NCBI RefSeq assembly: GCF_032854445.1
Contig: NC_088300.1
Span: 12,619,191-12,683,190, forward strand
Source: Liolophura sinensis
Lineage: Eukaryota; Mollusca; Polyplacophora; Chitonida; Chitonidae
Length of the DNA: 64,000 bases
Direction: 5' to 3'
Positions 45,940-59,142 of the stretch are shown here, one piece after another; position 1 is the first letter of the stretch, and every line of letters begins with the position of its first letter. The position numbers and the translations under genes were made by a program. A model generated the notes under the pieces. It ran no database searches. It worked only from the letters and a program-made list of their open reading frames with translations, and had not been told where the DNA came from.

Positions 45940-48900
45940 CAGTTCTCGGTGACGCATCTTTTCACTGTTGAGAATGCTATACGAGGTGCATTTTGGGACG
46001 GGCTGTTGGTCAGCAAGAAACAAACTTTCCAACTTTAATGTGTTACTTCAAATGAAGTGCTGTCTTGGTTGTTGACAGGCCCCAATATGTGAACCTGCAT
46101 CGCTTTTATGCATAATAATCCCTATAAACAGCATACTATTTCAACACAAAATAAATAATGCAAAATAAACAACTGCATAGCACGACTGCACCATTTGTAA
46201 AACCTGGAACGCCAACTTTGGATATAATATCTAGACATCCATTGAAATAACACAAACCCTTCACAAACAAATGGCCTGAATGTCACTCTATGGAATGTTT
46301 GTCACTTCAGCGTGCTATTTGTCATTGTCATCTTGAAATCCCTTCAAAAATAATCCTCTTCAGAAAACTAAGTGAGTTTACATAAAGTTATTCCTAATGT
46401 GAAATCTGGGGATCATTTGGAAATTCCTAAATAATATAGTTCAAAATGCCTCAAAATTTGATACAATTCTAATAACTCTCAACCTGTGTTTTTTGCTTCG
46501 TTGTTTTACATACGCTGTTTTGTAATATTTTAAAGTTTCGTAGACATCCAAACATAAACCACTGCTTCCAGCTGTGTAAGCAAGCAGTAAAACATATATC
46601 TAGAGTAACTGGATCAGTAAAGCATTACAGATGGTTATTTCAAATTTTCGGCTATTTTGTTGCTTTGCTTTGTCCGCTGTTGGTTGTACCGAGGTTTTCT
46701 CGGCACATCTCTCAGGGAATATCATATGCAGAGGGGATGTAACTGAATGCCGCCTTCTATTCCTATCCGTCCTGGGAGAAGGGATCGGGGAGGGGTTACG
46801 TCACCCCAAGGAGGACAGTAGACTGTTGAAGGCAGACAGTGTATCCTGGCATCAGTTGGTAGTCTATCACTCGACACTCTTTCCTCTTCATTCCTGCCCA
46901 CATCAACGGTTACTTTACAGATGGCATCTCTAGTCTGTCGGGTGTAACCTAGTCCTATCTGCGTGAGAATCCCCCACCTTGTATACACGCCCGTCCCTGC
47001 GTCATATCTAGTACTGCCTGTCCAGCTGTACTCTGTCGTCTTGTTAGCCAGCTAATTACAGTAGTTTAGCAATAAACCGATGGACATAGTATCTCTTAAA
47101 ACAACATGCATGTACAACACCGACAACTTTGTCTAACCCGCCTTCTTGAGAAGTTGTCGTGAACTAAAAGCATCAACGGGTGATAAGAGTCACAGCATCC
47201 ATTTACCCACCAAAACTTTTTTGATCCCGTCATGTTTGTTTCTACCTGATTATGATTCTAAATTAGCTGAACAATATGGCCGACAATCTACAAGAAGTAT
47301 GGTTTTGTAAAAAAAGATTCAAACACCATTTTCTGTGTCGTCGCTAAATGCTTTCTGGTTGTGTTCGCTACATCTTTTACATCTCTTCCAAACTACTTTT
47401 TTATTTTGTGTACCTCTCTTTTCCCCAATGGTACCATGGCATACCTGCCTTCTTTATTTATTGTTCCATTGCTTTAGTTAACAGCTTTGCAGTGTGATAT
47501 ATAATACAGTATGTGAAATGTTTATGTCGTATCAATACTCAATGGCTGGGTGGAAAAGTTCTCTTAGTATTGACCTTAAACTCAGAGCAATGCCGTCTGG
47601 TGAAGCCCTTGTGAAAGAAAAGGTCGCTGGATTTATCAACTCTGCGAAGTTTTGAAATTGAATTCCTGCCCAATCGCTGCTGGATCATTGTGTATTTATG
47701 TGAGTGTTAGCAGGGGTTAGCCATTGGGAGTTGTTGCAGACAGATTGTCTCTGGTTGAGTGTGAGTAGGGAAGAGCGTGGCTTCTAACGCCGCCATTCCG
47801 TATCGGCTGGAGGTTTGCAGAGACAATGAGCTGCCTAACAGCTCAGGAAAGATCACTGCCCATTGCGTACAGAACATCCAAGAAGCTCCCCTAAACTGTT
47901 TGCGGCATGTTTTAAAACAATCACCATTAATGTGGTGTTTTTGTTTTTATATTATTCCTACAAATAGCTGGTTAAGTCGCTCTGTGTGATAAGCTAATAA
48001 ACTGTGTATGCTTGAGCCACGAGGGGTTCGCCTTGGCCAACCGGGGAGATCAATTAGACAGGCTGTAATGGACACTGCGCACGGGAAATAAATGAAATGT
48101 GCTGCCCTTCCGAACAGATCGCTTTCAATGAAAACATAGCTACTCTACCCTGTTAGGCAAAGCGTCTAGATATAGCCCGGGTCTTGTGAAAGTTGGAAAT
48201 GTACGCTATCGGTTTCACACGCATCCCCACCGTGGTAGAAACGTCCATGGACAACGTAAGGGTGCGGTTACCCCGATTAAAATCACCCGGTCCTCTGCTT
48301 CATTAAAACTCAACTCCCTTAATTTGGTGGGCAAGCAGAGAATTGTATCAGTTACTTCTGTATTTTCACTTCTCTCGATAAAGGTGACGAAAATGGTTGT
48401 GTAGATTCAGCTTAATTGATACCAAACGTCAGCGGCTACTTGTCTACCCAGATTTTCTTTCCACTCTGGCTATTTCGGCAAAATTCCATTGGAAGCCGAT
48501 ATTGTCCGAATCTGGCTTTCAGTTCTGAGAAACAGAAACGGATGTGAATGAAATAGTTAGGGACGCAGAGCTCTTAAGGGAACGTATACCAATAATTGGT
48601 ACTAACCACTTCTAGCCTCCAAAAATCATTTTAGGACAAATCCGTGTTTTCTGATCAAACATCCTAGTGGTAACTTTTTAAAAACGAAACGAGTTTGGCC
48701 GAAGCTGTCTGTGATGTTTTGTGATGTTGCGTTTAAGGTTTAAGATGCGTTAATGACAAGATAGCAAGCATTAATTACTATATCTAGATTTATTTTCGAT
48801 AACATGTCCAATTTTATTTTTTATTTTAGAAAAGAAAATAACATAAGCGTCCCTTTGTCAGTTTTGTCAGATAGAATTATGGACTGTAGGTTATGAAGAG

Positions 48901-50120
48901 ATGGTGGCACAGTGGGTTTTAGTCGGAAATTATAAATAACAGTTAATCTGACGTGTAAATATAGTACAGTGAAACTCGAATGAAGGTTTAAAACCTTGGG
49001 GTGAAAATATACATTTCTCCTATATTCGTGTGTATAATGCAGGTACGGTTCTGGCGCATAATTCATCGTTCTGTGGGTTAGATCAGTTGTTATCAATCTT
49101 TCCTCAAACTGCCCGGACCGCAGCCCGATTGAATTCTTGATCGGGACGCATTTCTCCTTTCGTTTAAGACGAAGCGCCATCAATTCAGGCGGTAAAGCAC
49201 AATTATCTCGACTAGAAGACGTCTCTTTATCTACACACCATGATTAAGGAATAATGCTGTTTGAGGGAGCTATCACTGTTTAATCACCGCCATTGTTGGG
49301 AATTATCTGGTTTCGGGGCGGTTTTAATAAATTGACGATGAGCTGCACCCCGACACTTCAGGACCCGTATTAGCACTGCCAACAAGGCCGCCATGTTCTT
49401 GGGCAAGAGCCCGCTCATCTTGCCCGGTTCCATGATGGACGGACCCAGGCGATGACCCGGCAGTCTATCACTCTTATATCTGTCACACGAAGCAGCCAAC
49501 AGACAGCCTTAATTCACTCTCTAGAATTGGTCAATTTTACGCGGGATTGTGACCAATGAGGTTGATAAAAATCCCAAAAGTCATTTGTAAGTCCTTAAGG
49601 AGATCTTTCATTTATTTACTGGAGAAAAATACATTCGACCATACAGTGCTCTGAATCTGAACTTTCAGACCGCAAACGGAAATGTAATTTACTGTTGTTG
49701 GATTTGGCGGAAGTATAATTTGCTTACAGAGCAAGCATATGATAGTATACATATATTCTTAAAGATTTTAAACCATACATCTTCTCTCCGACAGATATTA
49801 TTTCCGATAGTGTTTTTCTCAGCAATTAATGCTGAACAAAATCACCTTGCACCATTCTCTCTATTTGTAAATTAGTTGACAAATGCTGATTTAGTTCACC
49901 AGTTCAATCATCATTTGTTTTCAAGCGTACGCGTGAAGTGTGGCAGCTAATATCATTTTCTCCAATATTTTTGGGTTATGACTTGGTCTCAAATTGTCCG
50001 ATTTTATCTCCAGACGTCTTAATTACATTCATTTTTGTGGGTCGTTAATTGTAGGCTTTTCCAGACAAACAGAGCAGTCTTCGAACGGTTCATTTGTATG
50101 GTGATTTGCTGCTAGAAATC
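45940..50120. other. Anonymous sequence with GC-richer patches
   Basis: Patches near 46.7-47.0, 47.7-48.3 and 49.27-49.51 kb are richer in GC. The last carries, on the minus strand, an ATG in the context CATCATGGAACC that opens MEPGKMSGLLPKNMAALLAV, but no donor or domain follows. I do not call an exon. Confidence 0.4.
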
Positions 50121-50138
50121 CCATGGAGGTATATATTT

Positions 50139-50270
50139 ATCTATTTATTTGATTGGTGTTTTAACGCCTTACTCTAGAATATTTTACTTATACGACGGAG
50201 ACCAGCATTATGATGGAAGGAAACTGGGCAGAGCCATCCGTAGGCTGCTGGAAGACCTTCCCACGTACAG
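50139..50270 (-). repeat. SINE, truncated, with 11-bp target duplication
   Basis: Plus-strand order is tail (ATCTATTTATTTGATTGG), TTTTAACGCCTTACTCTAGA, TATACGACGGAGACCAGCAT, AAACTGGGCAGAGCC, then an internal deletion to ATCCGTAGGCTGCTGGAAGA and CCTTCCCACGTACA. Exact 11-bp repeats GGTATATATTT flank it at 50,128-50,138 and 50,271-50,281. The tRNA head is absent. Confidence 0.95.
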
Positions 50271-50289
50271 GGTATATATTTTAAGAGGA

Positions 50290-52570
50290 AATGTCAAGAC
50301 AACTGGGTATATGAGATAACGTTGGCCAAACGTCTTCGTGACTTCATTAAGCTGAGGGGTAATTGATTTTCCAAATGACAGGGGATGCTTGTCAGTGGTT
50401 GATAACTAAGGCTCTAACATTACATTCTATTCTGCCCAGGACGTTTTTCAAGAGATCGCGTCTTGCCTGATACGAGTTAGAAATGAAGCGGGTTTAGAGA
50501 TCGGTGTAATTGTGGAGGTCATTAAAGGATACGTCCCTCTCTCTCCGGGCATCAAACACCGACACGTCCTCCTTCCGGCACATGCGCAGACAGACACGGC
50601 ATATCACCCCTGCTCCGTGGGCCACAGTACCATTGAATTATCTGTCTCGTGCTATCGTTAATAAGGCAATTACTAGCGAGTTTCTATGCGCCGGTCTTGT
50701 GGCCAGGTCTCAGAGATAAAAGAAAATATAATTGAACTTTTTGATACAGACATTTTGTTGGTAGCTAAGAGGTTCGGATGAGTGAGCAATCCATCTCCAA
50801 TGTGGAAGGCGATATTGTCTGGACTTCTCTTGACAGCGATCCAGGCTAGATGATGTGGCTATCTGCAGACTTTACTAAAACAACGGCAAACTAATCCCTT
50901 ATTCCGTGTGGTATTCCGATAAAGCGCCCCGCTCATATTCAACCAATTGCCGGCGATAAAATCTGCTGCGCTAGGGAAGCGGAATTACTGTTCGCCTATC
51001 AGAGAAAAGGTCAAAGAGGTCAGGGTGACTGGTACCTTGCTGCAAACAGAGGCGCCCCAAACATTTTGATCAAATTTGTCGCCGTTGCTCGTTTCTTTTT
51101 TGTGAACTTTATGGCCTAACTCTGGTTCCTATTTGAGTTATCATGTTTCCAGATCAAATTGAATTTCGGCAAAAGTGTTCAATATCTTTTATCTTAATCA
51201 CAGTTTGGTCCCGAGAAGTGTATCATATTGTACGGACGCCTGCCACTTGTGGGCAGTGAGTCTCAAAGATCAGCGCCTGTAATGCACTTAATTTGGTTAC
51301 ATGCTCGCCCTGTCTGTTAGGCCCCTCAGTGATTCGCTTACACCCCAGGCCTCGGATGGAGACGGTCGGGGTATCAATTAAAGCACCAGGAATCCATGCA
51401 TACTGACCTGAAGAAACCAGCGTCTATTGAAACTATCATATCGTCAGTGTTCTCAGCAGGAATCGGTGAATTAACGACGAGCTTCATGGACAAGAAATCC
51501 CAGCTAGAATTTCCAAACTGAGGAAAGTTAGAGCGTCGCTATCACTCTACTCTGATGAAATATTTCACGGCATCAACTGGGGGTGAGAGGCTAACATTGG
51601 TGGACCAATAAATCCAGTCCTATATCTGTCACAACTCCCTCTCCTTTTACCAGACAGAGATGATAATCGACGTGCTCGAAAAAGTCACCTAGTACAAAAC
51701 TGCTAGACACCACGTCAGTGTGTATTAATAAACAGTGAAGCGCTTCCCTGATGAAGTAACTGAAGTTCTACTCCGTCGTTTAACTAACATATTCTTGCTA
51801 TGTAAAACTCCAATCAATTATATTAATATGTAAATAAATTCATGTCCTTTGTGTGGGTCTATATATTATTAAATTGTTCTTCATAAGCAAAAGGTATTGT
51901 ACTTTTTAAGTTCTAAGCTATTAACTATGGTCCACATCACCGATTTTTATTGTTGTTATTTCTGTAAGGCATACCAGCATATAATTAGTTCAAAATCATG
52001 TCTGGAATCACTAAACTCTAAACTGCTTAACTCTTTCATATAAGATAGATTTATTTAACATAACACTTTACCAGATAAAAGTTAAAATACTTTTTTTCCT
52101 GGTCTCATTTAAACCTTTTGTACGTTTCCCTTCAAAGTCGTCATAAATTTTAATGACATTTAAATGTGCACATAGATAAACTCAATCTTTCACACTTAAC
52201 ATGTTCACACTTATTATCATGTTCGATTAAAAAAGACATAAGCATTAATATTATATATGTATAAATTATCTCTTTCTTTCCATGCATGTATATGTAAACA
52301 TTCATCTTCAACTATACCAGATGGGATGCACTCGTACTGCATAACAGATTGATCACTTCTACCGATGGTGATAAATTGACATGACATGGTGTTTCTTTGT
52401 GGAAATTTCAAACTTGTTCTCAGACACTAACCATCACTACATTAGAACTTTATTTACCGTGACCTGTGTCAATTTATTTAAAGGAAACAATATGTTGCAA
52501 TATTTAATAATAATAATAAAAGGATTTGATGAGCATAAAGTTTTAAAGGAGAAGAAAACATAAAAATGAT
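50290..52570. other. Anonymous sequence, complex and moderate GC to 51.7 kb
   Basis: From about 50.4 to 51.7 kb the sequence is complex, with balanced composition and motif-like strings such as GGTATCAATTAAAGCACC. It then turns AT-rich. This could be a cluster of regulatory elements in the intron, but no conservation data are available here. Confidence 0.35.
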
Positions 52571-52574
52571 GCTA

Positions 52575-53385
52575 AAGTCATATAAAAGAGCGCCAAAACT
52601 TATTTGAAAATGTGATCTTTAATACCTTTTGGGATTTTTTTTTCAAGAAAAAAGGGTGTTTGAAAATATTTTTGTATGGTGGGTATTTGGGGCCAACTTT
52701 TGGTATTTATTGTTGTTGCATAATAATGTGCTAAATAAGGATGTGATGCTTGTCAAATAAATTTATTTGAATGTAAATTTGTTGTTTATATCGAAACAAC
52801 AAATGCCTTTAACCTAAATTATGATAATATTTATGAACATATTAAAAATATAAATATGATCCAAATTGATTTTTTTTTGATTGGTGTTTTACGCCGTACT
52901 CAAGAATATTTCACTTATACGACGGCGGCCAGCATTATGGTGGGTGGAAACCGGGCAGAACCCGGGGGAAACCCACGACCATCCGCAGGTTGCTGGCAGA
53001 CCTTCCCACGTACGGCCGGAGAGGAAGCCAGCATGAGCTGGACTTGAACTCACAGCGACCGCATTGGTGAGAGGCTCCTGGGTCATTACGCTGCGCTAGC
53101 GCGCTAACCGACTGAGCCACGGAGGCCCCGATCCAAATTGAAGTTTAATACATTTGTTAGCTGAAAAGAACAAATTCCAGTGCAAAAATATTGATTAAAC
53201 CTGTGTTACATCCTCGTTTTTGAAATTATTAAACAAAGACTATAAATACCAAAAGGTGGTCCCAAATACCCACCATAAAATTATTTTCAAGTGTCCTTTT
53301 CTCCTTCAGGAAAAATTGGAAAAAATATTGAAGGCCATATTTAGGAATAACTTTTCGCACTCTTTCATCTGAACTTTCTGTCAAT
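52575..53385. mobile_element. Long palindrome (foldback element) split by a SINE
   Basis: A left arm at about 52,575-52,824 is the imperfect reverse complement of a right arm at about 53,136-53,385. The best block is ATGGTGGGTATTTGGG in the left arm, matched by CCCAAATACCCACCAT in the right arm. Neighbouring stretches such as TTTTGGTATTTAT against ATAAATACCAAAA, and weaker pairing towards both ends, extend the arms to about 240 bp. The full-length SINE sits close to the symmetry centre, with about 35 bp of spacer beside it. Without the SINE the element is about 540 bp. It has no coding capacity. Confidence 0.8.
52870..53129 (-). repeat. Full-length tRNA-derived SINE with 12-bp target duplication
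   Basis: Read on the minus strand this is the only complete copy. The head starts at 53,129 with GGGGCCTCCG and the A box TGGCTCAGTCGG. The B box GAGTTCAAGTCC follows, then the body, the central domain (GATGGTCGTGGGTTTCCCCC; TTTCCACCCACCATAATGC; TGGCCGCCGTCGTATAAG) and TGAGTACGGCGTAAAACACC, ending in an A-rich tail. Exact 12-bp duplicates GATCCAAATTGA lie at 52,858-52,869 and 53,130-53,141. The intact promoter boxes and duplicates indicate a relatively recent pol III-driven, LINE-mobilised insertion. The length is 260 bp. Confidence 0.97.
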
Positions 53386-53389
53386 TTTA

Positions 53390-56300
53390 TGTTTTCTCCA
53401 CCAATCGTTGTAATCAATGCATGTTTATGTGTAAGTTTCATTATGCGCTTGTTTTGTCAGGCCAGATGAAATCGTTCCTTTAAGCATGCCAGAGCCATTA
53501 CTGTGTTTGGTTACGTGCTATAACGATATTGATGCTAAAATCCACAGGTACGTAGTTAACTTACAACACAGATTGCTTTATGTGTTTTCGTAGTGTCGAC
53601 GCAAGTTGACGTTAGTACCTTACACAAACAAACCCAGACGATCTGACTAAAAGGCAATTCGACTCAGTATGGAGTTTGCCGGGACAAATTAACAATATTT
53701 AGATGAGGGTTGGATAAATGCTGCTTGAAAAACACGTGAACATTTACCAATAGCGATGCTCTTGATGCGTCGTTGCTTAGCATGTCCGAAGGCCAATCGC
53801 TGCTGAAGTGTGTATGTTCGCGTAAACAGAGGATGGAGGACAAGAGATGTACTCATCTGGTACACTGACATCTGCGCTACACATGGGCTTCACTGTTTGT
53901 CCCCGGCTTTGTTTAGATTCCGACATCTCCGTTACACAGGGTTCCCTGAACGCTTCTATTACCCAAGACAACAAACCCTGCCATAAACCTGTTATCTTTG
54001 AGGTGGCCCATCCACATATGTTTTCTCTCCCTGATTCTGTTCACCGTAGGGATGCGGACACCATTGGTGTAAGACATATACCACTTCGCATACTGAACCA
54101 TCAAACACATTGACTTTTCAGTAAAAATGCATTTTATGTTGGCAAAAAAAGGCGATAGCAAAAGATGATCATCCACAATTAACGTATCCATGCACTTTAA
54201 GCTATGGTTTTTAAATGAGATATAATTAAACAAATTAGTTTTTTCGTTTTTTCGTACATTTTATGCCAGTGACATTAATCAGAGGTACAGTTAACAAAAA
54301 ATGTTACATATCTCTATACATACTTTCATTACCACGAACGTTACTCTCCATTAAAGGATGTTTAAGGCAATAAAAAACAAGTTTATTAAACTCTTGTTCT
54401 GACTGTTTAACGTTTAGAACTATAGAGTTTTTTTAACGCTAAAAACATTGCGGACCCCACGGAGGTTTCTTTCAGATAACAAGAACATAAAAAGATCAGA
54501 TTCTGCATATTCTATGCTAAATTTTACAGAAAAAAAAAACTAGTGACATCTTACTTCGGTCATAGATTATTTAGGCCATATTTACGTAAATTACAACTGT
54601 TTAACTATAGAAATCAAATGCAATAATGGATTAAAATCACCCCCAGCTATCATGCATCTTGTTTGTAGTTTATCTTAACATTTCAGAAAATTCAACACTT
54701 CAGTTCATCTGAATGTTTGCTTAGAGTATTATCCTCCTAATTATCAAGCCAGGGTCATCACCTTGTGGGTCACTAAATTCATTCAGCTTGAGAGAGGTTA
54801 TTATAAAACGAAAGCAGACTTTATGGTTGACTGCTTCTAGTTAGGACTTGGAAGTTGTAGTAATCATTAAACACAAAGCTTTTGTGTTAATGTCCTTTTT
54901 CTTTTTATTGGATTATTTTATTCTAGCGCTATATATCGATTTTGTCGAGCAGTTGATTCATCCTTTCCGCATTTTCTATTTGTTTTCCTCGACATGGCAA
55001 TGACTGCGCGCGCTGTGCAGCTCTACTGAGTAGGAAGGTTTTGGTTATCCTGGTTTATGGGCGGTGTTGAGATTTCTGTGAGTACTTGAGAAAGACGTCA
55101 AGATAACAGGGGTCACGACTGCTGATCACCCAATAATTTACCCTGATGGTCGGTTTGCTCCCCCACTAAGTTTCAGCGTTTTAAATCAATGATCAGTAAA
55201 ACGGCAATCGGATTGGATCTTTTCTAATTCCGAAACATCAATCCACAAAGGCGCTGTGCTCAATACGACGTCGTAAAAGACTAAACACTCAGCTTTTTTT
55301 TTACAACGCTATTTTTTTCTAACAACCGGAAGTTGATTAGCTGTAGAGACTGGAGAAAATTAAGTCAGCTTAGCAGCGGCGTGAATAATAAGCGACATGC
55401 TACAGCTACAGCTTGTTTTCATCTAAATAATTTTCCCCTACGATGTTACTGGAGGACTTTTTTGTCGGCTTTACTACGTACTCAGGCTCAATCAGTGAGA
55501 CCCCGTGTCAACGTTCTGTAAAAAATCTGCCCAGTTAAGAGAGCAAATTGGCATCCGTTAGGCACTCAATGCCGTCAAAGTGCTCCCACCCTTCTGGCAA
55601 CGTCCTCCAAGGGATTTTTTGTACTTTATCAGTGTCAAAACAACGTTAATTTATTTTAATTTCTAGGAATGTCAGTGACGCCTTTTCAGAGGCTCTTGCG
55701 TCAGATATAGAGGCCTAGCTGTGACTATAAACATATGTCTGATCTGCCATCACCGTGTTTTCATTATTCATGTATACAACGGTTTTCGTTTTCCCAAAGT
55801 TGGTGAATTTTCAACGAAAAGAAATCATTAATAAACATGAAAAATAAATATTTTTCACGTCTGTATTTCCAGCTTAATGTTTTTTGACTACATCTTAATT
55901 ACTGCAACTGCGGGGAAATTCAAGACTCTTTAGGATGTTTAAACATTCCTTTACCGTATATGAAATGTGCACGATACACAGATATGTTTCACATATTTCA
56001 CTGAAACCAGGACAGGGATGTCAAATGCACTCTTCAGGAAACATAAAAATCTTCAAGGGAACATCTAATATGCCTTTATATGAAAGCAATATGCACCTCA
56101 TCAAAATTATTTCGCGTTCTCAGAAATAATAATGGTGAATAAATTTAATAAATCAAATTCATTTGATGCAGCTTAACATGAATTTCTGTGTTTGCACTGT
56201 TTACACTTCATTGACGTATTAACGGAGGAGCAACAGATTTTAAAAAATCACAGGACCAGAAACGTAACCACATGTAGAGGAAATATCTTACATTAGCAAT

Positions 56301-56880
56301 GTGGGAATCATTGAAATTCAACGATGATAAAATCTGAAATTATGCATATGAATATAATGATTTAGGTTATACAGAAAACACCATACTGTCAACATTTTAA
56401 ACTTTTATGCGCAAAGAGAAGAAAAACAGTCCCGAATGATGATTTGAAAATAACCATGTTAAAAAGAATACAACTCAGGGGACATAACTCCACTAGGACA
56501 ACCCCACACGCTGCGGTAGGCACCGTGACTCCATTGTTAGCGGATGGAGAGATAATGCCCAGTTTACGAACGGAACACACACATAAAATTATCAGAATGT
56601 TAAGGAGAACAAAGCTAACTGTGTATCAAATATTACTCAGTTACTAAGAACTAATTTCAGACTACATCATTCTCGTTACATTGATCATAGATATTTGAAT
56701 ATCTGAGCTGTGTTTGTTCAAAGAAATTCATGCGGGATAAACATCAGCCAAATAACTAACAAAACCAGTAAATAAACTTTTGTCGGGATGGAACAGGTTG
56801 TTTTTTGAAGCAGTATGTTTCCTCGATTGATTGATTCATGTGAGAGACAATGGAATTCTGGCCTGTGCTGCAACCTAAAA
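53390..56880. other. Anonymous AT-rich sequence, probable intron
   Basis: Short unrecognised frames only. A GC-richer patch at 53.85-54.07 kb gives overlapping frames on both strands but no motif. Confidence 0.45.
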
Positions 56881-56888
56881 AATAAATT

Positions 56889-56937
56889 ATCACTGTATAC
56901 ACTCAAATCAAATGATCACTATATACACTCAAATCAA
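56889..56937. repeat. 26-bp direct repeat, two copies
   Basis: ATCACTGTATACACTCAAAT at 56,889 and ATCACTATATACACTCAAAT at 56,915, each followed by CAA, form a near-perfect tandem pair. Confidence 0.9.
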
Positions 56938-57039
56938 TGAGAAATAAATAGGCATATTTGCCTGTAGATATTTATAGAATAAACAGAATTCTACAAATTA
57001 TTTCGCATTATACATGCATGCAATGCAACTTAGTTCTCA

Positions 57040-57190
57040 TGCAAACTTATCTCCAATCAAGCTTATTTCAAAGGCATCTTATTTCACAACAGTTTGCATT
57101 CAGATTTTTGTTGCATTAAAACTTATTTCACAAAAAAATCACTTCGCTACTGTTCGCATTCAAAATTTCTTCGAATTAAACTTACTTCTG
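57040..57190. repeat. Degenerate short tandem repeat
   Basis: Blocks of the form CTTATTTCACAA, GTTTGCATTCA or GTTCGCATTCA, and TTGCATTAAA or TCGAATTAAA recur with irregular 45-60 bp spacing. The pattern is that of an old, decayed array. Confidence 0.55.
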
Positions 57191-57199
57191 CGTGGAATT

Positions 57200-58980
57200 A
57201 TTTCTAAGACATAACCTGTATGAAGATTACAGTAACAAAAGTTCAGGTTGTATTCACATCTGTATACCTGTTTTAATGGCAGTGGAAGTGACAATAAGTT
57301 CAACAACAATAGGTTGTGCCTCGAGGCTACAGTGCTTGTCCCATATTCGGATGCTGTTTTCCAAATTCCACACCCTTACGCCCTCTGCCTCTCCGAGGTG
57401 GGCCTCCCTCACATGGAAAGCCCCATGGGTGTGTACATACCGTGTACATACCGTTTAACAACACTACCTCCAGGATTGTTTGACATTTTCACCAGTAATT
57501 GTATTTTTTCTTCCGCCCCATGTTGTGTATATACCCTAAGATGTACATCCCTATTGCAGACGTTGTTCAGTGATTCCCTGAAGCTGTTTGTGTTATCAGG
57601 TAAAAAAGAAAAAAACCAAACACTCATTAGTGAAAGATTTAGTCCACTCTCCCGCCGATGAAATCCCCCTTGAATTAATGTTCTACAATCATTGTAGTAT
57701 AATGTATTATCACTCTGATTAGCATAACTGACAGATATCTAATGAAGTTGGTCTGTCTTATAACATAGTATACTTCATTGGGCATAAAATAAATATTATG
57801 TTAATTCAAAAATCCAAACATTTTTTGAAAGGCAATAGCTGCAATGCATGCTATAGTAAAATTAATTAAGGACGGGCGGTATTGCGTAACTGGAATTATA
57901 TAATATGTATATATACATATATGTAACGCTAATAAATTATATGATATTCCAGCATGGCTGGTATCTGATGGCAGAACTTGGGTGAATACGCCTAAAGAAG
58001 TCACAGGGGGTGTAGCATACATTACCTATATCGTTGATCTGGACAGTATGTTTTGATTGTTAAGTATAACTAATGACTGTAGATGCTTAGATCATAACCC
58101 AGTGTAAAATGGAGATATTGCATACAAAGCGCTTGATTTTTCCTGAACCTGCACATTGACGTAGACTGTCAGATAGCCTTGTCACGATTTCCTGTGTTAA
58201 TGTGGATAGAAATTAGGATAGCACTGCGGGATTAAGAGAGACATCGAGAACGTCTCTGTCAGTTTTAATCAAATCTGGCGTTTCATTTTTCACCGAACAG
58301 CGTTTTTCTTCGCATCTTTCGCTAGCGCATTTTTTTTTTTTTTTTTTTTTTTTGCAGTTTACCCGAGTCTGAGTCTGGAAGGCCAAGCGGCTGGTATAGG
58401 TAGACCTAAACATAGATTCCCGTCGTGTCGCAGTTCTGACACAACCGCCTTCCTCTGCTGAAATAACTCGTCACTTAATCAACTGTACACTGGCAATCCA
58501 TCCGTCTCCATGAAGCAGATACTTACGAAATTAGTTTAAATATGTTTTTCGCGGATGGAAAAAAATCCAAAAATTATAGCTCTTCAGCCTTCTGCAAGTG
58601 TACCAAGGCTTGCTTTTTTGCTTGCATCATTTTTTCGAGCAGTAAAAATACCATTTTGTTAAAATTTACAGGAAGGTACACGAAGACACTTGTCATGAGC
58701 TTTGGGAAGAGAGGGTATACCAAGAAATTTGAAGTTACAATTTGCCATTTACATTAACAGTGACTATATAATATAGAAGACATACATATATTTAATTATG
58801 AATCAAATGTAACTTTAATATGTCAGAAATATTGATCATATAATCTGGAAAATCTATGGATTTTCTGTCAGCATTACATATGTGAAATAGACGCTGTCAG
58901 TCACCCAATTTCAAATGGACTTTTACATCATTGTTTTGACATTGCATTTCTTTCCTTTTTGAGACTTTCTCTTCATCTGG
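57200..58980. other. Anonymous sequence, probable intron
   Basis: A 137-codon frame at 57,248-57,661 starts with TTG and shows no motif, so I treat it as chance. No exon can be supported. Confidence 0.45.
58330..58353. repeat. T24 run followed by GCAG
   Basis: Twenty-four consecutive T residues run straight into GCAG. On the plus strand this has the form of a very strong polypyrimidine tract plus acceptor. On the minus strand it could be the poly(A) tail of an old retroposed sequence. No open segment with a donor follows closely enough to call an exon. Confidence 0.9.
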
Positions 58981-59142
58981 TGGTTTCAGATAGTCACCAT
59001 ACTAATGTATGAAACACCATCGTTCCACATGATTGCCATATCTCATTTAAAACAGTCACTCCGTAATTCCGCTCTTAGTAATACATAATCACATCACATA
59101 ATGAAGTAGCTAACGGTAACAGACTCAGTTGGTGTGTTGATT

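Noticed and set aside
49284-49499. Minus-strand GC-rich frame with MEPGKMSGLLPK
   Set aside because: The frame begins at TTG, the internal ATG lacks supporting splice sites, and nothing is recognisable.
53040-53129. A genuine tRNA gene at the head of the full-length SINE
   Set aside because: Both boxes are present, but the acceptor stem does not pair, the spacing is too long, and the SINE body and target duplications explain it.
57248-57661. 137-codon plus-strand frame, the longest outside repeats
   Set aside because: It starts at TTG, overlaps other frames on both strands, and has no recognisable domain or splice sites.
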